From contig JAEWDJ010000243.1 in NCBI GenBank assembly GCA_023390155.1, positions 1 to 9,213 of the forward strand: a DNA stretch of 9,213 nucleotides, in the 5' to 3' direction. This stretch comes from Actinomycetes bacterium (GTDB taxonomy: Bacteria > Actinomycetota > Actinomycetes > Actinomycetales > Microbacteriaceae). The translations under genes were made by a program, and so were the position numbers. This document shows positions 5,918 through 9,213 of this stretch, in pieces. The notes below the pieces were generated by a model. The model saw only the letters and a list, made by a program, of their open reading frames with translations, made no database searches and was not told where the DNA came from. How positions within the stretch are numbered: the first letter of the stretch is position 1; each line of letters begins with the position of its first letter.

Positions 5918-6588
5918 ACGAAGCGCTCAGCTGGATCCTCGACCTCGTGCAGAGCGTCGACCCGGTGCTCCGCACGCTGCTGGCGGGCGTCGGCATCATG
6001 CTGGAGACGTCGATCCTCGTGGGCCTCGTGGTGCCCGGGGACACGATCGTGCTGGTGGCGAGCACAGCGGTGGACGGTCCCGTCGAGTACGTCGCGCTCG
6101 TGGTGGCCGTGGTCGTCGGCGCCCTCTGCGGGGAGTCGATCGGCTTCGGGCTCGGCCGCTGGTTCGGCCCGCGCATCCGCGCGAGTCGGCTCGGGCGCCG
6201 TCTCGGACAGCAGAACTTCGACAAGGCGGAGGCCTACCTCGCGCGCCGCGGCGGCATCGCGGTGTTCCTCTCCCGCTTCCTGCCGGTGCTGCACTCGCTC
6301 ATCCCGCTCACGGTCGGCATGAGCCCGATGCGGTACCGCACCTTCATGGCGTGGACCGCGCCGGCCTGCGTGCTGTGGGCGTTCGCCTACGTCAGCGTGG
6401 GCTCGCTCGCCGCGGGAAGCTACCGCGAGCTGTCCCGCGAGCTGCACTGGGCGGGCTACATCTTCGTGGCCGTGATCGCCCTGTTCGTCCTGGCCGTCTT
6501 CGTGGTGAAGAAGGTTCTGCAGAAGCGGGAGTCCCGGCACATGCAAGAGGCGGCCCGGTCGCCCGAGCCGCCTCTCGACGGGAACTGA
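5914..6588 (+). CDS. DedA-family (SNARE-associated/VTT domain) membrane protein
   Basis: A 224-residue polytopic inner-membrane protein. Family motifs in order: E31 in MLETSILVGLVVPGD with D43 after PG; GALCGESIGFGLGRWFG (69-85); FLSRFLPVLHSLIPLTVGM (118-136) with R121; then hydrophobic helices around 145-168 and 178-199 and a basic, proline-containing tail. DedA proteins act in membrane homeostasis; some transport undecaprenyl phosphate or phospholipids, and E. coli YqjA/YghB need E39, D51, R130 and R136. By spacing these match E31, D43, R121 and H127, so the last arginine is histidine here. The frame is open back to 5836, but the GTG at 5914 gives the family N-terminus and a 4-nt GTGA overlap with the TetR gene, indicating coupled expression. 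The last codons contain a 9-bp inverted repeat. Which lipid carrier it handles, if any, is not visible. Confidence 0.92.
   Translation: MNEALSWILDLVQSVDPVLRTLLAGVGIMLETSILVGLVVPGDTIVLVASTAVDGPVEYVALVVAVVVGALCGESIGFGLGRWFGPRIRASRLGRRLGQQNFDKAEAYLARRGGIAVFLSRFLPVLHSLIPLTVGMSPMRYRTFMAWTAPACVLWAFAYVSVGSLAAGSYRELSRELHWAGYIFVAVIALFVLAVFVVKKVLQKRESRHMQEAARSPEPPLDGN
6546..6575. terminator. Candidate bidirectional terminator hairpin inside the 3' end of dedA
   Basis: A perfect 9-bp inverted repeat: AGAGGCGGC (6546-6554) and GCCGCCTCT (6567-6575) around a 12-nt loop. It overlaps the last coding part of dedA, ending 11 nt before its stop codon, and lies about 20 nt past the stop of the convergent substrate-binding-protein gene. 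No T-tract follows on the plus strand. On the minus strand the stem ends TCT and is followed by TGCATGTG, only slightly T-rich. Actinobacterial terminators often lack a U-tail. A second weak dyad, CCCGAT-N6-ATCGGG (6591-6608), spans the gap between the stops. Confidence 0.42.
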
Positions 6589-6595
6589 TCCCCGA

Positions 6596-7531
6596 TTACT
6601 TGATCGGGTGGTCCTTCAGCCAGTTCTTGGCGACCACGTCGGGTGCGGTCTTGCTGTCGCCCTGGTTCTCGCTGTTCATCTCGATGAGGTCATCGGTGGT
6701 CAGCTCGGCGGAGACCTTGTTCAGGACCTCCTTGACCTTGTCCGACGCCTTGGAGCTGTTGATCAGCGGGACGATGTTCTGCGCCGCGATCAGGCTCTTC
6801 GGGTCCTTCAGGGTCACGAAGCCGTTGTCCTTGATGGCCGGCGTCGTGGTGTAGATGTCAGCGAGCTGCACGTCGCCGTTCTTCAGCGCCGTGACGGTCA
6901 GCGGGCCGCCGGAGTCGCTGATCGGCTTGAGCGTCGCGGTGACGCCGTAGGCCGACTTGAGGCCCGGGATGCCGTAGGGGCGCGTCTCGAACTCGGGGTT
7001 CGCGCCGACCGTGAGCGGCTCGGTGACCTTGGAGAGGTCGTCGAGGCTCTTCACGCCCCACTTGTCCGAGAACTCCTTGGTGACGTTGTAGGAGTCGGCG
7101 TCCTGCGCCTCGGCCTGGTCGAGCACCTCGTAGCCCTTCGGCAGCGCCGACTTCAGCGCGGCGTAGACGTCGTCGCTGGAGCTCGCGGTGCTGTTCTTGT
7201 CATAGAACTGGAGCAGGTTGCCGCTGTACTCGGGGATGAGGTCGATCGAGCCGTCCTGCAGCGCCTTGAGGTAGACGTCGCGCTGGCCGATGCTCGGCTT
7301 GAGGTCGACCTTCACGCCGTTGGCCTCGAGGGCCTGCGCGTAGACCTGCATCAGGATCTCGGACTCGCCGAACGCGGCCGAGCCGACCGTGATGCTGTCC
7401 GACGAGGACGAGGACGAGCCGGAGCTGCTGTTGTCGAGCGCTCCGCCGCCGGACGAGCACGCGCTGAGAGCGAGGAGCGCTCCCGCCGCGACCAGGCCGG
7501 CCGCGATGCGGCTGCTCTTGGATGCGAACAT
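6596..7531 (-). CDS. Glycine betaine/osmoprotectant ABC transporter substrate-binding lipoprotein (OpuCC/OsmF type)
   Basis: A 311-residue exported lipoprotein that should deliver quaternary-amine osmolytes to the two permeases encoded upstream. The signal peptide (residues 1-24) ends in the lipobox LSAC with C25 as the lipidated residue, followed by a Ser/Gly-rich tether to about residue 46. The binding fold starts at ITVGSAAFGESEILMQVYAQAL (47-68), with PEYSGNLLQFY (100-110), a second-lobe entry around TEPLTVGANPEFETRPYGIPGL (170-191) and ADIYTTTPAI (224-233). Y102, Y148 and Y228 are candidates for the tyrosine cage that binds trimethylammonium groups in OpuCC/OpuBC proteins; which ligand is preferred cannot be told. 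It is last in the operon, after a 51-nt gap, with a weak purine-rich Shine-Dalgarno (AAAGAGAGAAA) before the ATG. Choline, glycine betaine, carnitine or proline betaine are all possible. Confidence 0.9.
   Translation of the reverse strand: MFASKSSRIAAGLVAAGALLALSACSSGGGALDNSSSGSSSSSSDSITVGSAAFGESEILMQVYAQALEANGVKVDLKPSIGQRDVYLKALQDGSIDLIPEYSGNLLQFYDKNSTASSSDDVYAALKSALPKGYEVLDQAEAQDADSYNVTKEFSDKWGVKSLDDLSKVTEPLTVGANPEFETRPYGIPGLKSAYGVTATLKPISDSGGPLTVTALKNGDVQLADIYTTTPAIKDNGFVTLKDPKSLIAAQNIVPLINSSKASDKVKEVLNKVSAELTTDDLIEMNSENQGDSKTAPDVVAKNWLKDHPIK
7401..7418. repeat. Three tandem copies of a hexamer coding for the serine linker
   Basis: GACGAG occurs three times in a row on the plus strand; on the minus strand this reads as alternating TCG/TCC serine codons in the tether between the lipidated cysteine and the binding domain of the lipoprotein. 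Copy-number change would lengthen or shorten the linker by two serines without a frameshift. Confidence 0.6.
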
Positions 7532-7582
7532 GTTGATTTCTCTCTTTCGGTGGGTGCTATGGACCTTGGTGGGATGAAGAAG

Positions 7583-8332
7583 CTAGAGGTTGGTGCCGAG
7601 CGGGCGGTTCGGGACCGACGGGCCGAGCGGGCGCCATGGGTCCTTGTCCCGCACATCCTGGACGCGCCCGGCCGCCACGCCGCGCGGGACGACGACGCGC
7701 TGCACGATCGCGAAGACGCCGTCGGTGACGAGCGCGAGCGCGATGACGAGGATGGAGCCGCCGAGCATCTCGTCGTACTGCTGCACGGCGAGCCCGTCGA
7801 ACAGGTACCGGCCGAGGCCGCCGACCGGGAGGATGGCGGCCACCGTCCAGGTCGCGACCACCTGCAGGGCGGCCGAGCGCAGCCCGCCGATGATCAGCGG
7901 CAGCGACAGCGGGAGCTCGACCTTGAACAGGATCTGCAGCTCCGTCATGCCCATAGCGCGCGCCGCGTCGATCGTGCGGCGATCCACCGACTCCAGCCCC
8001 GAGTAGGCTCCGGCGAGCACCGGCGGGATGGCGAGGATCGTCAGCGCGATCAGCGGCGGGACGATCGTCAGGTTGAGCGTGATCAGCGCGAGGTAGACGA
8101 CGAGACCGAGCGTCGGGATGGCCCGCAGCGCTCCGGAGACGCCGACCGCCAGCCCGCGCAGGCGGCCGGTGTGCCCGATCGCGAGGCCGATCGGCAGGGC
8201 GATGAGGGCGGCGAGGACCAGGGTCAGGAACGAGTACCAGATGTGCTCACCCAGCCGGGCCGGGATGCCGCCGGCTCCGGCCCAGTTCGCCGGGTCGACG
8301 ATCCACCCGAACGCCGCGAGGATGTCGGTCAT
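7583..8332 (-). CDS. Osmoprotectant ABC transporter permease (second of two, OpuCB/OpuCD/ProW type)
   Basis: A 249-residue inner-membrane permease. Hydrophobic segments lie near 31-53, 61-82, 85-110, 143-175 and 191-216. The ATPase-contacting EAA loop is clear as DAARAMGMTELQILFKVELP (122-141), with the conserved Gly at 128 and the LP end, followed by SLPLIIGGLR. The region AIPTLGLVVYLAL (71-83) and the late GGLGRYLFDGL segment are typical of quaternary-amine importer permeases. It differs from its neighbour by an N-terminal extension carrying an amphipathic ANWAGAGGIPARLGEH stretch and a hydrophilic C-terminal tail of about 30 residues. Its ATG overlaps the stop of the preceding permease gene by 4 nt (ATGA), so the two are translationally coupled and probably form the membrane heterodimer of the importer. 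Confidence 0.93.
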   Translation of the reverse strand: MTDILAAFGWIVDPANWAGAGGIPARLGEHIWYSFLTLVLAALIALPIGLAIGHTGRLRGLAVGVSGALRAIPTLGLVVYLALITLNLTIVPPLIALTILAIPPVLAGAYSGLESVDRRTIDAARAMGMTELQILFKVELPLSLPLIIGGLRSAALQVVATWTVAAILPVGGLGRYLFDGLAVQQYDEMLGGSILVIALALVTDGVFAIVQRVVVPRGVAAGRVQDVRDKDPWRPLGPSVPNRPLGTNL

Positions 8333-9015
8333 ACGCCGGTCACCGCCTTCAGCGCGGCGCGCCGCGACGCCCGCTTCGTCGTCCCGAGCCGCGTCCAGGG
8401 CATCAGCACACGGCCGAGGAGCACGAGGATCAGGTCGAACACCAGCGCGATGATCACGATGGCGACGATGCCGGTGACGACCTCGGCATTGTTGTACTGG
8501 TTGAGTCCCTGAACGAACATCGTTCCGAGGTTGCTCACGCCCACCAGCGAGCCGACGCTCACGAGGCTCACCGTGCTCACCGAGACCACCCGGAGGCCGG
8601 CCAGCAGCACGGGCCCGGCGAGCGGAAGCTCCACCGACCAGAACCGTCGCCAGGTGCTGAAGCCGACGGCGGACGCCGACTGGAGGACGTCACCCGGCAC
8701 GCTCGCGAGCGCGTCGGCCGTCGTGCGCACCATGAGGGCGAGGGCGTAGAGACTGAGCGCGATGACGACGTTGATCGGGTCGAGGATTTTCGTCCCGATG
8801 AGCGCCGGCATCGCGACGAACAGGGGCAGCGACGGGATCGTGTACAGGATGCCGCCGATCGTGAGCAGCACGCCGCGGCTCGTGCGGTAGCGGTTCGCCA
8901 CCCAGCCGATCGGCAGCGAGACGACGAAGCCGATGACGATCGGGAACACGCTCAACGTCACGTGAGCGACCGTGAGATCCCAGACGAGGCCGAGGTTCGA
9001 CCACAGCCAGCTCAC
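8329..9015 (-). CDS. Osmoprotectant ABC transporter permease (first of two)
   Basis: A 228-residue inner-membrane permease with hydrophobic segments near 16-40, 48-72, 80-98, 133-163 and 178-202. The EAA loop is QSASAVGFSTWRRFWSVELP (112-131), with the canonical second Ala replaced by Ser (SAS), followed by LAGPVLLAGLR. The ILYTIPSLPLFVAMPALIG stretch (56-74) is characteristic of OpuC/ProW-like permeases. A short basic tail ends the protein. The start is a GTG at 9015 whose bases overlap the TGA of the ATPase gene (GTGA, 4 nt), and its own stop overlaps the next permease start by 4 nt. The order ATPase-permease-permease-binding protein with such overlaps supports one transporter. Specificity is inferred mainly from the binding protein. 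Confidence 0.93.
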   Translation of the reverse strand: MSWLWSNLGLVWDLTVAHVTLSVFPIVIGFVVSLPIGWVANRYRTSRGVLLTIGGILYTIPSLPLFVAMPALIGTKILDPINVVIALSLYALALMVRTTADALASVPGDVLQSASAVGFSTWRRFWSVELPLAGPVLLAGLRVVSVSTVSLVSVGSLVGVSNLGTMFVQGLNQYNNAEVVTGIVAIVIIALVFDLILVLLGRVLMPWTRLGTTKRASRRAALKAVTGV

Positions 9016-9213
9016 GACGCGTCCTCACCCTGCGCCGGAGCACCCACGACCGGGACGGTCGTGGCCTTTGCCTCAGGGGTGGCGGTCAGCACGCCGGCCG
9101 GCCGCCCTTCGCTGTCGACCAGCACCGAGCCGGTCGGGGTCTGCTCCACGTGCAGCGCGCGCCCCCCCCCGTCGGCGCCCAAGAAGGACGCCCCCAACTC
9201 GTCGGCCGGGTCG
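9012..9213 (-). CDS. Osmoprotectant ABC transporter ATPase, C-terminal fragment (5' end outside window)
   Basis: Only the last 66 residues are visible, reading into the window from the right edge. They begin DPADELGASFLGADGGGRALHVEQ, matching the DPA.[DE][FL].ASF.G.D pattern that follows the nucleotide-binding domain in ProV/OpuCA proteins. A TGSVLVDSEGRPAGVLT stretch follows, resembling a remnant of the CBS-like regulatory region, then a low-complexity Ala/Pro/Val tail. No Walker or signature motif is in the window, so assignment rests on this tail and the operon. A TTG at 9197 is not the true start, because the family sequence continues upstream in frame. The stretch GADGGGR is coded partly by a run of nine G, where relatives usually carry an Arg; the family pattern on both sides shows that the frame is intact. 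Confidence 0.82.
   Translation of the reverse strand, partial: DPADELGASFLGADGGGRALHVEQTPTGSVLVDSEGRPAGVLTATPEAKATTVPVVGAPAQGEDAS
9162..9170. repeat. Run of nine C
   Basis: A homopolymer of nine C (G on the coding strand) inside the ABC ATPase tail, encoding three consecutive glycines or parts of them. Such a run is prone to replication slippage and sequencing error. The reading frame matches the expected family sequence on both sides, so the length shown is compatible with a functional gene. Confidence 0.7.

Noticed and set aside
7532..7582. Possible separate promoter or terminator in the 51-nt gap between the second permease gene and the binding-protein gene.
   Set aside because: Only a short direct repeat (CCCACC twice) is present, with no hairpin and no convincing -10/-35 pair; it looks like a plain operon spacer with a weak Shine-Dalgarno.
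6608..8512. A plus-strand open frame of about 630 codons opposite the ABC transporter genes.
   Set aside because: Same low-complexity charged composition. It lies over three well-recognised transporter genes with coupled overlaps on the minus strand.

Overview
The window looks like chromosomal DNA of a high-GC actinobacterium. GTG starts are frequent, genes are packed tightly with GTGA/ATGA overlaps, GC is high by eye (about two thirds or more), and two genes appear to be leaderless. The mix of cydABD, a BlaI/M56 pair and an osmolyte-type ABC importer would suit Microbacteriaceae (Leifsonia or Microbacterium relatives), but the family assignment is inference.

Left block (1-3859, minus strand): a cytochrome bd operon reading right to left, cydA (GTG at 3859), cydB (14 nt later) and cydD (3 nt after cydB), with cydD cut by the window edge just after its ABC signature motif. 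CydA and CydB form the quinol oxidase. CydD is half of the CydDC exporter needed for its assembly; cydC should follow outside the window.

Centre (3860-5275, plus strand): facing cydA across about 96 bp is a two-gene unit, a BlaI/MecI-family repressor followed 6 nt later by an M56 (BlaR-type) membrane metallopeptidase that lacks a penicillin-sensor domain. The shared intergenic region carries two copies of the palindrome TTCTAC-N5-GTAGAA with centres 24 bp apart. The simplest reading is that this repressor/protease pair controls itself and the cytochrome bd operon. This is the most interesting point in the window.

Centre-right (5327-6588, plus strand): a TetR-family regulator overlaps by 4 nt (GTGA) with a DedA-family membrane protein. 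The DedA protein keeps three of the four charged residues known to matter in E. coli YqjA but has His in place of the fourth.

Right block (6596-9213, minus strand): an osmoprotectant (glycine betaine/choline/proline betaine type) ABC importer operon in the order ATPase (only its C-terminal 66 residues visible), permease, permease, lipoprotein substrate-binding protein. It converges on dedA with only 7 nt between stop codons. A 9-bp inverted repeat inside the end of dedA could terminate transcription in both directions.

No tRNA, rRNA, CRISPR, insertion sequence or prophage feature was seen. Coding density is close to complete; the longest non-coding stretch is the cydA/BlaI divergent region. 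Very long open frames exist opposite the real genes (for example 42-2450 plus) but are GC-driven shadows.
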